Source: Arachis hypogaea (taxonomy: Eukaryota; Streptophyta; Magnoliopsida; Fabales; Fabaceae). From it: 64,000 nucleotides of DNA. Shown here in pieces: positions 10,428 through 22,226 of the stretch. Under the pieces are notes generated by a model that had not been told where the DNA came from, made no database searches, and saw nothing but the letters and a program-made list of their open reading frames with translations. The stretch is from positions 85,446,386-85,510,385 of the forward strand of contig NC_092048.1 of NCBI RefSeq assembly GCF_003086295.3. Reading direction: 5' to 3'. Positions within the stretch are counted from its first letter, which is position 1. The number at the start of each line of letters is the position of its first letter. The translations under genes were made by a program, and so were the position numbers.

Positions 10428-12244
10428 TGATGAGTATTTTGGTGAAAAATAAATTTCTCCCAAAACACACAAATCTAACCGGCAAGTGTACCGGGTCGTA
10501 TCAAGTAATAAAAACTCACGGGAGTGAGGTCGATCCCACAAGGATTGAAGGATTGAGCAATTTTAGCTTAGTGGTTAATTTAGTCAAGCGAATCAAGATT
10601 TGGTTGAGTGTTTTGTACTTTGCAGAAATTAAATTGCATGGAAGTAAAGAGAACAGGGAATTTAAGTGCTGAATCTTAAAGAACAAGAAATTAAATAGCA
10701 GAAACTTAGAATGCAAGAAATGTAAATTGCGGAATCTTAAGGTGCAAGAAATGTAAACGGATGGAATTGTAAAGGGAATTGGGGATTGGATTTGCAGAAT
10801 TTAAACAAGGAAAAGTAAATTGCATCAAGCAGAGAAGTAGAAGAGGGTTTGGGTTGAATCGGATATTGAAGCAGTAAAGTAAATGAACATGAAAAGCAAG
10901 AAACAAAATGTAAATTAGGAATTCAGATCTCAGGGCCCAGAGACTAGAAAACTAAGTCTAGATCTCAATGCCTTCCTAGATCCAACAAGAAATTGTAATT
11001 GAAATTCAAAGAAAGTGGATGAAGGGCAATTAACAGAAATTGAAATTCAATCAAGCAGTAAATAAAGCAGTGAGATCCAAGGTTGAGATTGAAACAGAAT
11101 TTCTTCAATTCTCCAACCCAAAATCCAAGACAATTGTAATAGAAATTGAAAGCAATAAAACTGAGAGGAAGAGAAGTGAATTCTCCTTCCCCAAGACAAA
11201 GAAATTAAAGATCACTCAATATCAAAAAGCTCTCCGAAAACTATTATGAAAACTCCAAAAGAAAGCTCTCCGAAGAACTTGAATTCTATCCTATTTATAC
11301 ACTTTCTTCAAATGATCTTCAAGCCTTGAGTTGGGCCTTTGCTCTTGGTGGAATTGGGTTGAAAGAGGCCTTAGTTGATTGCTCTTGAAGTTTGGAGAAG
11401 AACCAAAGTGAACCAATTGAACCGGGTTGGAGTTTTGCAAAAGTTGGACCAAAAGTTTGAGCAAAAGTTAGGGGGCTAACTTTTGCCCAAACTTTTCATA
11501 TCAGCAACTATATCCATCTGATACCAACGTTGGTGCCAAAGTTAGGGGTCTAAGTTTGGCCCTAACGTTGGCCTTACCTTGTGCACTTGTGGCGCCAACG
11601 TTAGCCACCAAGTTAGGGGGCTAACGTTGGCGCAAACTTTTGGTGCCCAGGGAGGTTTTCTTCATGCCAACGTTAGCCTCAAAGTTAGGGGGCTAACGTT
11701 GGCGCAAACTTTTGGTGCCCAGGGGTGATTTTCATGTGCCAACGTTAGCCACCAAGTTAGGGGGCTAACGTTGGCGCAAACTTTTGGTACCCAGGGAGTG
11801 ATTTTCATCATGCCAACGTTAGCCTCCAAGTTAGGGGCTAACGTTGGGGCTAACTTTTCACCCAAAAGTTTGTGCAAAAGTTTGAGGCTAACTTTAGGTC
11901 CAGCTTTTTGCTTCCTGGTTCAATTTCACTTATTCCATTGTCTTCTCTTTACTCCTAGCTATTCCTTCTTGCTTCAACCTTTCTCCAAGCTTTCTTCACC
12001 TATCATTAATCAACCAAACACATCAAAGCTATGCTTAAAATCATGAGATATTCATTCTTTCATAATATGTGACAATTATAGTATAAAACCTTATGAAATA
12101 GCATGAATTCATACATGGTTGATTAAATCAAAGGAAACATGAAAATCTACCTAATTGGCTTGCTTGTAGCTCAAGAAAGTGCATAATTCTAATGAAAACA
12201 AAAGAAAAAGACTAGTTAAAATAGGCTAAGATGACTTGTCATCA
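10428..12244 (-). repeat. 3' LTR of RE-B
   Basis: 1817 bp; minus strand starts TGATGACAAGTCAT (12244) and ends CTCATCA (10428). It holds a palindrome array at about 11525-11880, with GCCAACGTTAGCC paired to GGCTAACGTTGGC around a short loop, and a TATA word at 11291-11299. The 69-codon frame at 11040-11249 is present in both LTRs on the opposite strand and looks fortuitous. Confidence 0.93.
11291..11299 (-). promoter_or_regulatory. LTR TATA box (RE-B 3' LTR)
   Basis: TATAAATAG on the minus strand, kept in the 5' LTR (20275-20283) and in the related solo LTR S2 (54589-54597, plus strand). Confidence 0.5.
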
Positions 12245-12281
12245 CAACACCAAACTTAAAGCTTGCTTGTCCCCAAGCAAG
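12245..12281 (-). other. RGGA-loop hairpin and polypurine tract (RE-B)
   Basis: Minus strand: CTTGCTTG-GGGA-CAAGCAAG (12281-12262), then CTTTAAGTTTGGTGTTG to the LTR. Compared with RE-A the outermost pair is C-G instead of G-C, a compensated change. Confidence 0.7.
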
Positions 12282-13649
12282 AAAAGATTTATTGAGAAGA
12301 AAGAATGAAATGGAAGAGGATATTCATGCTAGCAGAGTATTATTGATAGTTCATGGGGTTTTGTGTGGATATGTAAATACTCACTTCTTACTGGCTCCTA
12401 GGCCTAGAAAGTCTCCTTCGAGCTTCAAGTAACATACTGCTATGACCTCTCATTATTCCTTTGTCCTTGGCTATTACTTTGTTTATAAGCTTTATTTGAG
12501 TGTCATGTGTAGCAAGTTCATTTTCTTTTCTTTATACTTGACACATTATTCACCATAGACACTTGGCTCACATTCCTTCTTAAAACATTGATGCCCAGCA
12601 CCTCTTTGGGTTACTAAATGCCTTGTAGTTAGGTTGCTCTTGATAGTGGACTTTCAGCTGATGATCCCGGATTAGTTAACCCAGGTCACCGAGTGTTGAT
12701 GCACTCCTAAGAGCTTACTAATCCAAGCAGATCCTAGAACAAAGACATCACAGGCATATATTTTAAAGTTCAAGCTATTGGTGTCCAGCTTTGCTTCTTT
12801 TTGTTTCCTTTTGTTCTGCCACTTTTTGGCTATCTCTTTTTTTTCCTTCTTTTTGTTTTTCTTTCTAACCAAGGAATTTTTTTTTATTTAATTGAGATTC
12901 ATAGACAGTAGGCCACTCTTTACTTAGAAGGAGATATCCTAGCTCTTTATTCACTAAAAGTGAGCTATTATACAACCACACACATACCACCACTTACTTT
13001 TATTCTACTTCTATCTAACAGAGATCATCTTGCTTCACATTCAAACTGTTCTTTTATTGAACTTAAAGATGCAGGGGACAACACATGCTTCTTGTCAAGT
13101 GAAAGTAAACACACAAGCACACACATAAACTAGCCTACTTATTTTAAAAGAAATTTGAATCTGTTTGAACTAAATGAACACTTTAACAAGACATCAATCA
13201 AAAGTATTTCTCAACAGCAAAAGTTAAGTATAGATACAACCTATTGGTTTGCATTTCTTTTGTTCTTCTTTCTGCTGTGCCCATTTTTGAGTCTTGATGC
13301 ATAGTATCTTCAATTGGTGGTTAACTCCCAGACTTAATTTCCTGCTACTTCTTCTGATTCAACAGGTTAACTCTGGGCAAACTTTTGTGTCCTTGCTAAA
13401 GGTTATGAAAATGAGACTAAACAAAAACAGTTAAGTTGTTTGAATAATCTGTTTGATTGCTTGGAACTAGCAATGTGCAGGAAGTTAGAATGTAATTTTA
13501 AATGAAGTTTTGGTGGAACACCAAACTTAGCATCTTGCATTCTCCCTTCGATTGTTTTTGGTGTGCAACACCAAACTTAGCTTCTTGCAATACATAGCAG
13601 TTATCCAACACTCTTATTGAAAAAGTTATGAAAAGAAAACTACCTCAGG
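12282..13649 (-). other. 3' region of RE-B without an accessory ORF
   Basis: About 1.4 kb with no credible ORF. It has two more copies of the tract motif on the minus strand (13579-13569 and 13529-13519). The first of these folds with the bases after it (TTTGGTGT-TGC-ACACCAAA). RE-D has a related layout at 39641-39886. Confidence 0.6.
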
Positions 13650-13696
13650 TTGGGTTGCCTCCCAACAAGCGCTCTTTTATTGTCACTAGCTTGACA
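13650..13696 (-). other. Two-hairpin element after pol (RE-B)
   Basis: Minus strand: TGTCA-AGCTAG-TGACA (13696-13681), linker with AGCGCTTG, then TTGGG-AGGCAA-CCCAA (13665-13650). It begins 15 bases after the pol stop. Confidence 0.7.
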
Positions 13697-13710
13697 TCTT
13701 TCAATTCTTT

Positions 13711-14150
13711 TTAAGAGGGCTGTAGGTGTTGAACCTCTTTTTCCTTATCCCATTGTCCTCCCAGATACAGCTTTGCTCTGTGACCATTTATTGTGAATTG
13801 ATTCTTTGTTGCCTCATCTAGCAGTTCAATATTCCCATAGGGAAAAACCTTTGTCACCAAGTATGGGCCAGTCCACTTAGACTTCAGTTTGCCAAGGAAA
13901 ATTTTAAGCTTCGAATTATACAGGAGCACTTGCTGTCCTGGCTTGAATTCCTTCTTTGTGATCTTCTTGTCATGCCACTTCTTAGCTCTCTCCTTGTATA
14001 TCTTAGCATTTTCATAAGCTTCTATTCTAAATTCATCCAACTCATTTAGTTGTAACAACCTTTTTTCTCCTGCAGCTCGGGGATCAAGGTTGAGGAGTTT
14101 AGTGGCCCAAAAAGCTCTGTGTTCAAGCTCTACAGGGAGGTGGCAGGATT
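13711..14150 (-). pseudogene. Integrase C-terminal part of RE-B, out of frame with the rest
   Basis: Continues the integrase after a frameshift at about 14150-14160. It includes the conserved GKSCHLPVE stretch and a GPY/F-type module (SKWTGPYLV), and ends with TAA at 13711. The module is known from Ty3/Gypsy integrases as a DNA/multimer-binding region. No chromodomain follows, in line with Athila-like elements. Confidence 0.8.
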
Positions 14151-17100
14151 TCCCATACGCTGAAAAGGTGACTTGCCAATAGGAGTTTTAAAAGCTGTCC
14201 TATACGCCCACAATGCATCTTCTAGCTTTCTAGCCCAATCTTTTCTTGTGATTCCCACTGTTTTCTCTAGGATCTTCTTTAATTCCCTATTTGCAAGTTC
14301 AGCTTGGCCGTTAGTCTGAGGATGGTAAGGTGTGGCTACTTTGTGAATTACTCCATATTTGTGGAGGAGTTTCTCCATCTGTTTGTTGCAAAAGTGACTA
14401 CCACCATCACTAACAAGACCCTTGGGCACTCCATACCTAGTGAAGATGTGCTTTTTAAGGAATTGGAGGACAATCTGTGCATCACAGGTGGTTGTGGCTA
14501 TGGCTTCCACCCACTTTGAGACATACTCCATTGCTACCAAGATGTATCTAAAAGAATAAGAAGGAGGAAAAGGCCCCATGAAATCAATTCCCCATAGATC
14601 GAACAATTCTAATTCTAAGATAAAGTTTTGAGGCATCTCATTCCTTTTTGTTAATCCTCCTGCTTTCTGGCATTCATTACATTCGTGTACATATTCTCTG
14701 GCATCCTTGAAGATAGTTGGCCAATAGAAGCCACTCTGCAGTATTTTTGCGGCTGTTTTGTCTGGGCCAAAGTGTCCACCATAAGCTGAACCATGACAAT
14801 GCCACAAGATGTCCCTCACTTCACTTTCAGGAATACACCTTCTGATCACTCCATCAGAGCATCTCTTGAATAAGAAGGGTTCATCCCATGAAAATTTCCT
14901 TGCTTCGTTGATCAACTTCTTCACTTGTTGCTTAGAGAACTCTTGCGGTATCTTCCTTCCCACTTTGTAATTTGCTATGTCAGCAAACCAAGGTGCTTGC
15001 TGGATCTGCAGAAGGTGCTCATCTGGGAAGCTTTCATTTATGGGCTGGGATGCTTTTTGACTTGTTTCATGTGGTAGCCTCGACAGATGATCAGCGACCT
15101 GATTTTCAGTGCCCTTCCTATCTCTTATCTCAATGTCAAATTCTTGTAGGAGCAGTATCCACCTGATGAGTCTTGGTTTAGCATCCTGCTTTGACATCAA
15201 ATACTTAAGTGCAGCATGATCAGTGTAAACCACAACTTTGGATCCTATCAGATATGATCTAAACTTATCAAATGCATAGACTACAGCTAGCAACTCTTTT
15301 TCTGTTGTGGTGTAATTTCTTTGGGCCATATTCAACACTTTACTTGCATAATATATGACATGATGCAAATTTCCCTTCTTTTGCCCAAGTACAGCACCAA
15401 TTGCAATGTCACTTGCATCACATATGAGTTCAAAAGGTAATTCCCAATCTGGAGGTGTGATGATTGGTGCTGTTGTGAGTCTATTTTTTAAAGTTTCAAA
15501 GGCATGCTGGCAGTTTTCATCAAAAACAAAAGGGTTATCAAGCATTAACAGATTACTCAAAGGTTTGGCTATTTTTGAAAAGTCCTTGATAAACCTTCTG
15601 TAAAATCCGGCATGCCCCAAGAAACTTCTAACAGATTTCACATTAATTGGTGGAGGGAGTTTTTCTATGATCTCAACCTTTGCCTTATCAACCTCTATCC
15701 CTTTTCTTGAAACTTTATGGCCAAGAACAATCCCTTCGGGTACCATGAAATGGCATTTCTCCCAGTTTAAAACCAAATTAGTTTCTTGGCACCGTTTCAA
15801 GACAAGGGTTAAATGGTTTAGGCAAGCATTGAAATTATCACCAAAAACAGAGAAGTCATCCATGAAGACCTCTAAAAACTTTTCGACCATGTCAGAGAAG
15901 ATGGATAGCATACACCTTTGAAATGTGGCAGGGGCGTTGCAAAGCCCAAAGGGCATCCTTCGGTATGCAAAGACTCCAAATGGACATGTAAAGGCAGTCT
16001 TCTCTTGATCCTTGGGGTCCACCACGATTTGATTATACCCAGAATATCCATCCAAAAAGCAATAATACGCATGGCCGGCCAACCTTTCCAGCATTTGATC
16101 AATGAACGGGAGAGGGAAGTGATCCTTTCTGGTCGCATCATTCAACCTTCTATAGTCTATGCACATCCTCCATCCAGTCACTGTTCTAGTAGGAATCAAC
16201 TCATTCTTCTCATTTGTGATGACCGTCATTCCTCCTTTTTTTGGTACAACTTGAACCGGGCTCACCCATGGGCTGTCAGATATTGGGAAGATTATCCCTG
16301 TATTCCACAACTTCATTACTTCCTTTTGGACAACTTCCTTCATTGTGGGATTTAGTCTCCTTTGAGGTTGAACCACTGGTTTGGAATTGTCTTCCAAGAG
16401 GATTTTATGCATACATACTGCAGGGCTGATACCTTTCAGGTCATCAATGGTCCATCCCAAAGCATCTTTGTGGGCTTTGAGTACATCAAGAAGTTCTCCC
16501 TCTTCCTTCTTTGTCAGGGATGAATTTATGATCACTGGGAAGCTTTCCGATGTGCCAAGGAATGCATATTTGAGATGGGTTGGTAAAGGTTTCAGTTCTT
16601 GTTTTCGTACATCTTCCCTCTTATCTTGTCTTTCATCTGGCTCAGTAGTGATCTCAGTCACTTGTTCCTCTGTTGCCCCTTGATTTCCTTCTTGCCCTTG
16701 AAAATTTTCTTCCAATATTTCTTCTACCAAACTATCTATCATATCCACTCTTACGTAATCCTCTTGCTCAGGAACGTGTTGCATTGATTTGAACACATTT
16801 ATGACCATTTGTTCATTATGGACCCTGAAGATCATTTCTCCTTTTTCTACATCAATGATGGCCCTTGCTGTGTGTAGAAATGGCCTTCCCAGAATGATTG
16901 AGTCATTTCCTTCTTCTTCAGTATCCAAAATTACAAAATCTGCTGGGAAAATAAACTCCCCAACCTTCACTAACAGATTCTCCACAATTCCACTGGGTGT
17001 CTTGATTGATCTGTCAGCCATGACTAGTGACATCCTGGTGGGTTTAAGCTCTTCTATTGCAAGTTTTCTTATCATTGAGAGAGGCATTAAATTGATGCTG

Positions 17101-17303
17101 GCACCCAGGTCACAGAGAGCCTTGTTGAGAATTATCTTGCCAATAGTGCATGAGACTACAAAACTTCCCGGATCCTTAAGTTTTGATGGAATACCCCATT
17201 GAATCACAGCACTGCATTCCTCGGTGAGTAATACGGTTTCCTTCTCAAGCCAACTTCTTTTCTTGTTGATAAGATCCTTCAGAAACTTGGAATATAGAGG
17301 CAT
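14130..17303 (-). CDS. pol: pol polyprotein of RE-B: protease, RT, RNase H, integrase
   Basis: 1057 codons with all catalytic residues visible. Protease: DLGAS with Asp 65. RT: FLDGYSG (Asp 418) and FMDD (Asp 482-483), a variant of YxDD usual for this lineage. RNase H: CDAS (Asp 629), TEKE (Glu 669), TDHA (Asp 695), ADHLS (Asp 738). Integrase: zinc site His 837, His 844, Cys 875, Cys 878, then Asp 907, Asp 966 and Glu 1002, giving the D-D35E spacing. The last 10 residues are out of frame because a few bases are missing near 14155. The frame joins gag directly, separated only by TAA at 17304-17306, so the listed ATG is probably not a natural start; the protein would be made as gag-pol. Confidence 0.93.
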   Translation of the reverse strand: MPLYSKFLKDLINKKRSWLEKETVLLTEECSAVIQWGIPSKLKDPGSFVVSCTIGKIILNKALCDLGASINLMPLSMIRKLAIEELKPTRMSLVMADRSIKTPSGIVENLLVKVGEFIFPADFVILDTEEEGNDSIILGRPFLHTARAIIDVEKGEMIFRVHNEQMVINVFKSMQHVPEQEDYVRVDMIDSLVEEILEENFQGQEGNQGATEEQVTEITTEPDERQDKREDVRKQELKPLPTHLKYAFLGTSESFPVIINSSLTKKEEGELLDVLKAHKDALGWTIDDLKGISPAVCMHKILLEDNSKPVVQPQRRLNPTMKEVVQKEVMKLWNTGIIFPISDSPWVSPVQVVPKKGGMTVITNEKNELIPTRTVTGWRMCIDYRRLNDATRKDHFPLPFIDQMLERLAGHAYYCFLDGYSGYNQIVVDPKDQEKTAFTCPFGVFAYRRMPFGLCNAPATFQRCMLSIFSDMVEKFLEVFMDDFSVFGDNFNACLNHLTLVLKRCQETNLVLNWEKCHFMVPEGIVLGHKVSRKGIEVDKAKVEIIEKLPPPINVKSVRSFLGHAGFYRRFIKDFSKIAKPLSNLLMLDNPFVFDENCQHAFETLKNRLTTAPIITPPDWELPFELICDASDIAIGAVLGQKKGNLHHVIYYASKVLNMAQRNYTTTEKELLAVVYAFDKFRSYLIGSKVVVYTDHAALKYLMSKQDAKPRLIRWILLLQEFDIEIRDRKGTENQVADHLSRLPHETSQKASQPINESFPDEHLLQIQQAPWFADIANYKVGRKIPQEFSKQQVKKLINEARKFSWDEPFLFKRCSDGVIRRCIPESEVRDILWHCHGSAYGGHFGPDKTAAKILQSGFYWPTIFKDAREYVHECNECQKAGGLTKRNEMPQNFILELELFDLWGIDFMGPFPPSYSFRYILVAMEYVSKWVEAIATTTCDAQIVLQFLKKHIFTRYGVPKGLVSDGGSHFCNKQMEKLLHKYGVIHKVATPYHPQTNGQAELANRELKKILEKTVGITRKDWARKLEDALWAYRTAFKTPIGKSPFQRMGNPATSL

Positions 17304-19217
17304 TTACTCAAGTGCTTCAGCCAAGGGAATATTGATTTCCAGCTTCTTAAAAATCTCAAGGAATTTGTGAAAATGCTGGTCTTTAACCTCTTTGTTAAAC
17401 CTCTGGGGATATGGCAGTGGAGGTGTGATGCTCTTTCCTATTTGCTGCTGTCCCTGGATTACTTTCTTTGAGCTATGTGGCTGGTTGTCCTTCTCTTTAA
17501 GTTTCTCAGTGCTTTTGTTTAGCATCACAACTTGCTCCTTAGCTTCATCGTCCTTTGCTTGCTTCTCATCCTCTGTTGGTTCTTTGATGCCCTCTGCTTG
17601 CTTCTGTGTAGTGTCATTGTTGCTTATCAATGTTCTCCCGCTCCTTAATTGTATTGCCTTGCATTCCTCCTTGGGATTTGGGATTGTGTCACTGGGCAGT
17701 GAGTTTGAAGATCTCTCAACAGATACTTGCTTGGAGAGTTGCCCAATCTGCCTCTCTAGGCTCTTTAATGATGCTTCATGGTTTTTGTTTGTTATTTCCT
17801 GGTGTTTCATCATTTTTTCTATCAAGGTCTCTAAGTTGGTGAGTCTTTGAGGTTCAGGTGGTGCTTGTGGTGGGTTGTGAGATGTGGGTGATGGATGATA
17901 GGCATTTTGGTTGGTGGGTTGGTTATTGGATTGGTACTGGTTGAGATTAGGGTAGTTGTTTTGAGGTTTTCTGTATGTGTTTTGGTTAGTCTGCTGCTGG
18001 TTGTAGTTTTGGTTGTTTCTTGGGTTGTTTTGGTTTGAATTCCTCTGCCATGGGTGTTGGTTTTGGTTGTGAGTGTCTCCCCATCTGAGGTTGGGGTGAT
18101 TTTTCCATGAGGGGTTGTAGGTATCACCATAGAATTTATTTGGGCTTGAATGCATGTACTGGACTTGTTCCTGCTGTTGCTCCTCTTGGATTTCTTCATT
18201 TTGCCCCCATGTGGCTGATGGTTGGTTGGTGTTAACTGCTGCAACTTGGAGGCCATCAATCCTCTTGGTCATTTGCTCAAATTGTTGTTGAATTTGCTGC
18301 TGCATTAATTTGTTTTGAGCCAGGATTGAATCCACTCCTTCTAGTTCCATTACTCCTCTCCTTTGTGATGGTTGGCGGCCTCTTTGATGAGCAAAGAAAT
18401 ATTGGTTGTTGGCCACCATATCAATGAGTTCTTGAGCCTCTTCTGCAGTTTTCATGAGTTGCAAGGAACCTCCAGCTGAATGATCCAAAGCTTCCTGGGA
18501 TTTCAGTGTTAAGCCTTCATAGAAGTTCTGCAGCTTCTCCCACTCATTAAACATGGCAGGCGGACATTTCCTGATTAGAGCCTTATACCTCTCCCATGCC
18601 TCATAGATGGGTTCAGCCTCTATTTGTGTAAATGTTTGTACCTCAGCCTTCAACCTTATAATCCTCTGAGGTGGGTAAAACTTGGCAAGAAACTTGGTTA
18701 CCAAATCATCCCAGTTATTGATGCTGTCCCTTGGAAAAGATTCCAACCATTGAGTGGCCTTGTCCCTGAGAGAAAATGGGAATAGCATCAGTTTGTAACT
18801 GTCAGGAGGAACTCCATTAGTTTTGACAGTGTTGCATATCCTCAAGAAAGTGGATAAATGTTGGTGTGGGTCCTCAAGTGGTCCTCCACCAAAAGAGCAA
18901 TTGTTCTGAACCAGAGTGATGAGTTGTGGCTTGAGTTCAAAATTGTTAGCATTGACATTTGGAGCCAAGATACTGCTCCCACAATGTCTAGGATTTGCAA
19001 AGGTATAGGAAGCCAAAACTCTCCTCTGGGGTGGGTTGTCATTGTTGTTGTCTGCTCCACCTGGTGGATTGGTTGAATGTTCCTCCATCTCTTGGAATTC
19101 TTCGTCTGATTCCTCTTCTCCAACAATATTTTTCCCTCTTTCAGCTCTTTTTAACCTCCTGAGAGTTCTTTCGTCTTGTTCATGAAAATTGGGTATGGTT
19201 CTTCTTGTACCTGACAT
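17304..19217 (-). CDS. gag: gag polyprotein of RE-B
   Basis: 637 codons from ATG 19217; a GTG eight codons earlier is less likely. It has a charged N-terminus, then a capsid-type retrotransposon gag region (about residues 90-270, with NNFELKPQL, LFPFSLRDKA, WLESFP, FYPPQR, YEAWERYK and DHSAGGS). An Asn/Gln-rich stretch contains TYNPSWKNHPN, and the C-terminal part leads into protease. I see no CCHC zinc knuckle, although gag of RE-E and RE-G has one. The TAA at the end replaces a Gln codon found in RE-D at the same place (CAA to TAA), so gag and pol were one frame. Confidence 0.9.
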   Translation of the reverse strand: MSGTRRTIPNFHEQDERTLRRLKRAERGKNIVGEEESDEEFQEMEEHSTNPPGGADNNNDNPPQRRVLASYTFANPRHCGSSILAPNVNANNFELKPQLITLVQNNCSFGGGPLEDPHQHLSTFLRICNTVKTNGVPPDSYKLMLFPFSLRDKATQWLESFPRDSINNWDDLVTKFLAKFYPPQRIIRLKAEVQTFTQIEAEPIYEAWERYKALIRKCPPAMFNEWEKLQNFYEGLTLKSQEALDHSAGGSLQLMKTAEEAQELIDMVANNQYFFAHQRGRQPSQRRGVMELEGVDSILAQNKLMQQQIQQQFEQMTKRIDGLQVAAVNTNQPSATWGQNEEIQEEQQQEQVQYMHSSPNKFYGDTYNPSWKNHPNLRWGDTHNQNQHPWQRNSNQNNPRNNQNYNQQQTNQNTYRKPQNNYPNLNQYQSNNQPTNQNAYHPSPTSHNPPQAPPEPQRLTNLETLIEKMMKHQEITNKNHEASLKSLERQIGQLSKQVSVERSSNSLPSDTIPNPKEECKAIQLRSGRTLISNNDTTQKQAEGIKEPTEDEKQAKDDEAKEQVVMLNKSTEKLKEKDNQPHSSKKVIQGQQQIGKSITPPLPYPQRFNKEVKDQHFHKFLEIFKKLEINIPLAEALE

Positions 19218-19385
19218 ACAAGCAGAGCATAAGAAATGCACAAAACCAGTGACACTTCAATCTACTGCTAGATTGAAGTGTTAGTTAGTTTAAGCAAACA
19301 ATCAAACAGTTAGTGGGTTAGTCGAAAATTAAAGAAGAAATGCTTGATCTAGATCACCACTTCACTTAATCATTGTCAATCTAAT

Positions 19386-19406
19386 CAATCCCCGGCAACG
19401 GCGCCA
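19386..19406 (-). other. Primer-binding site of RE-B
   Basis: Minus strand TGGCGCCGTTGCCGGGGATTG, seven bases inside the 5' LTR. From memory, this type pairs with the 3' end of tRNA-Asp in Athila-like elements. The leader from here to the gag ATG is under 200 bases. Confidence 0.8.
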
Positions 19407-19412
19407 AAAACT

Positions 19413-21301
19413 TGATGAGTATTTTGGTGAAAAATAAATTTCTCCCAAAACACACAAATCTAACCGGCAAGTGTACCGGGTCGTATCAAGAATAAAAACT
19501 CACGGGAGTGAGGTCGATCCCACAAGGATTGAAGGATTGAGCAATTTTAGCTTAGTGGTTAATTTAGTCAAGCGAATCAAGATTTGGTTGAGTGTTTTGT
19601 ACTTTGCAGAAATTAAATTGCATGGAAGTAAAGAGAACAGGGAATTTAAGTGCTGAATCTTAAAGAACAAGAAATTAAATAGCAGAAACTTAGAATGCAA
19701 GAAATGTAAATTGCGGAATCTTAAGGTGCAAGAAATGTAAACGGCTGGAATTGTAAAGGGAATTGGGGATTGGATTTGCAGAATTTAAACAAGGAAAAGT
19801 AAATTGCATCAAGCAGAGAAGTAGAAGAGGGTTTGGGTTGAATCGGATATTGAAGCAGTAAAGTAAATGAACATGAAAAGCAAGAAACAAAATGTAAATT
19901 AGGAATTCAGATCTCAGGGCCCAGAGACTAGAAAACCAAGTCTAGATCTCAATGCCTTCCTAGATCCAACAAGAAATTGTAATTGAAATTCAAAGAAAGT
20001 GGATGAAGGGCAATTAACAGAAATTGAAATTCAATCAAGCAGAAAATAAAGCAGTGAGATCCAAGGTTGAGATTGAAACAGAATTTCTTCAATTCTCCAA
20101 CCCAAAATCCAAGACAATTGTAATAGAAATTGAAAGCAATAAAACTGAGAGGAAGAGAAGTGAATTCTCCTTCCCCAAGACAAAGAAATTAAAGATCACT
20201 CAATATCAAAAAGCTCTCCGAAAACTATTATGAAAACTCCAAAAGAAAGCTCTCCGAAGAACTTGAATTCTATCCTATTTATACACTTTCTTCAAATGAT
20301 CTTCAAGCCTTGAGTTGGGCCTTTGCTCTTGGTGGAATTGGGTTGAAAGAGGCCTTGGTTGATTGCTCTTGAAGTTTGGAGAAGAACCAAAGTGAACTAA
20401 TTGAACCGGGTTGGAGTTTTGCAAAAGTTGGACCAAAAGTTTGAGCAAAAGTTAGGGGGCTAACTTTTGCCCAAACTTTTCATATCAGCAACTATATCCA
20501 TCTGATACCAACGTTGGTGCCAAAGTTAGGGGTCTAACTTTGGCCCTAACGTTGGCCTTACCTTGTGCACTTGTGGCGCCAACGTTAGCCACCAAGTTAG
20601 GGGGCTAACGTTGGCGCAAACTTTTGCTCCTCCCCTTGTGATTTTCATGTGCCAACGTTAGCCACCAAGTTAGGGGGCTAACGTTGGCGCAAACTTTTGG
20701 TGCCCAGGGAGGTTTTCTTCATGCCAACGTTAGCCTCAAAGTTAGGGGGCTAACGTTGGCGCAAACTTTTGGTGCCCAGGGGTGATTTTCATGTGCCAAC
20801 GTTAGCCACCAAGTTAGGGGGCTAACGTTGGCGCAAACTTTTGGTACCCAGGGAGTGATTTTCATCATGCCAACGTTAGCCTCCAAGTTAGGGGCTAACG
20901 TTGGGGCTAACTTTTCATCCAAAAGTTTGTGCAAAAGTTTGAGGCTAACTTTAGGTCCAGCTTTTTGCTTCCTGGTTCAATTTCACTTATTCCATTGTCT
21001 TCTCTTTACTCCTAGCTATTCCTTCTTGTTTCAACCTTTCTCCAAGCTTTCTTCACCTATCATTAATCAACCAAACACATCAAAGCTATGCTTAAAATCA
21101 TGAGATATTCATTCTTTCATAATATGTGACAATTATAGTATAAAACCTCATGAAATAGCATGAATTCATACATGGTTGATTAAATCAAAGGAAACATGAA
21201 AATCTACCTAATTGGCTTGCTTGTAGCTCAAGAAAGTGCATAATTCTAATGAAAACCAAAGAAAAAGACTAGTTAAAATAGGCTAAGATGACTTGTCATC
21301 A
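19413..21301 (-). repeat. 5' LTR of RE-B
   Basis: 1889 bp, nearly identical to the 3' LTR, but with one extra palindrome unit of about 72 bases (around 20624-20697). The array spans about 20510-20935 and the TATA word is at 20275-20283. Confidence 0.93.
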
Positions 21302-21333
21302 TTATGGAAAAACAAAAAGCAACGCTTTTACCA

Positions 21334-21369
21334 CACCAAACTTAGAAGGTTTGCTCGTCCTCGAGCAAA
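21334..21369 (-). other. Internal copy of the RGGA-loop hairpin plus tract (RE-C)
   Basis: Minus strand: perfect TTTGCTCG-AGGA-CGAGCAAA (21369-21350), then CCTTCTAAGTTTGGTGTGG. The stem differs from the 3'-LTR copy of the same element (GTTGCTTG/CAAGCAAC) but stays fully paired. Confidence 0.65.
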
Positions 21370-21484
21370 AGAAGAAAGAAGAGAGTAGAGGGAGAAGAAA
21401 TAGAGGAGATGGAGGAGGGTAGTGTTTCGGCCAAGGGGGTGAAGTAGTGTTTAAGATGTGTGAAAATGACGGAGTGAAGATGGG

Positions 21485-21492
21485 TTTATATA
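21485..21492 (-). promoter_or_regulatory. TATA-like box upstream of the accessory ORF (RE-C)
   Basis: CCTATATAAACCC on the minus strand, about 190 bases before the ATG at 10416 if RE-B is taken out. Same word and spacing as in RE-A (942-950). Confidence 0.45.
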
Positions 21493-22161
21493 GGAGTGAG
21501 GGGAGAGGGTAAGGTTTGGCCATGTATGGGTGGGTTTGGGAGGGAAAGTGGTTTGAATTTGAATGGTGAGGTAGGTGTGGTTTATGTTGGATGGATGTGG
21601 ATTGGTGAAGGGTTTATGGAGAAGAGGGTAAGATTTGATAGGTGAGGGGTTTTTGGGGAAGAGGTATTGAGTTGATAGGTGAAGGGTATTTAGAGAAGAG
21701 TATTATGAAAAGGTGTGAAGAAGAGAGAGAGTGAGTTGAGGTTGGTGGGGATCCTGTGGGGTCCACAGATCCTGAGGTGTCAATGATTTCTCATCCCTGC
21801 ACCAATTAGGCGTGCAAAACGCCCTCTGCTGCCAATCCTGGCGTTAAACGCCAGGTTGCTGCCCATTTCTGGCGTTTAACGCCAGCTTCTTGCCCTTTTC
21901 TAGCGTTAAACGCCAGTCTGGTGCCCATTTCTGGCATTAAACGCCCAGAATCGTGCCAGACTGGGCGTTTAACGCCCATCCTGCTGCCCTTACTGGCGTT
22001 TAAACGCCAGTAGGCCTCTTCTCCAGGGTGTGCTGTTTTTTCATTCTGTTTTTCAGTTTGTTTTTGCTTTTTCAATTGTTTTTGTGACTTCACATGATCA
22101 TCAACCTACAGAAAACATAAAATAACAATGGAAAATAGAAATATAACATAGATAAGTAAAA

Positions 22162-22208
22162 TTGGGTTGCCTCCCAACAAGCACTTCTTTAATGTTAGTA
22201 GCTTGACA
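22162..22208 (-). other. Two-hairpin element (RE-C)
   Basis: Minus strand: TGTCAAGCTACTAACA (22208-22193, weakened stem), then TTGGG-AGGCAA-CCCAA (22177-22162, perfect). It follows the protease stop by 18 bases, as in RE-A. Confidence 0.65.
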
Positions 22209-22226
22209 GTGGGCTCTCATAGAGCC

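Larger units (their letters stand above)
10428..21301 (-). mobile_element. RE-B: full-length Athila-like retrotransposon, target duplication TTATG
   Basis: 10,874 bp between TTATG (10423-10427) and TTATG (21302-21306). Minus-strand order: 5' LTR, PBS, gag, protease, RT, RNase H, integrase, two hairpins, a 1.4-kb 3' region without an accessory ORF, tract, 3' LTR. The LTRs differ by roughly a dozen substitutions as counted by eye and by one repeat unit, so this is among the younger insertions. The coding part is damaged by one stop between gag and pol and one frameshift in integrase. Confidence 0.95.
21302..22161 (-). other. RE-C region between the two-hairpin element and the accessory ORF
   Basis: Counterpart of RE-A 278-1139. 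From right to left it holds a palindrome array (about 22015-21835, six or so GGCGTTTAACGCC-type units), a single GGATC palindrome (about 21778-21752), a purine-rich stretch on the plus strand, a TATA-like box, and the internal hairpin-tract copy. RE-B interrupts it at 21301. No coding potential that I trust. Confidence 0.7.

Noticed and set aside
11040..11249. 69-codon ORF present in both RE-B LTRs
   Set aside because: The near identity comes from the LTRs being recent copies; it is antisense to the element, composition is low-complexity, and it is not open in S2 as a convincing gene.
14304..16787. Plus-strand ORFs opposite RE-B pol
   Set aside because: They are shadows of the conserved pol frame on the other strand.
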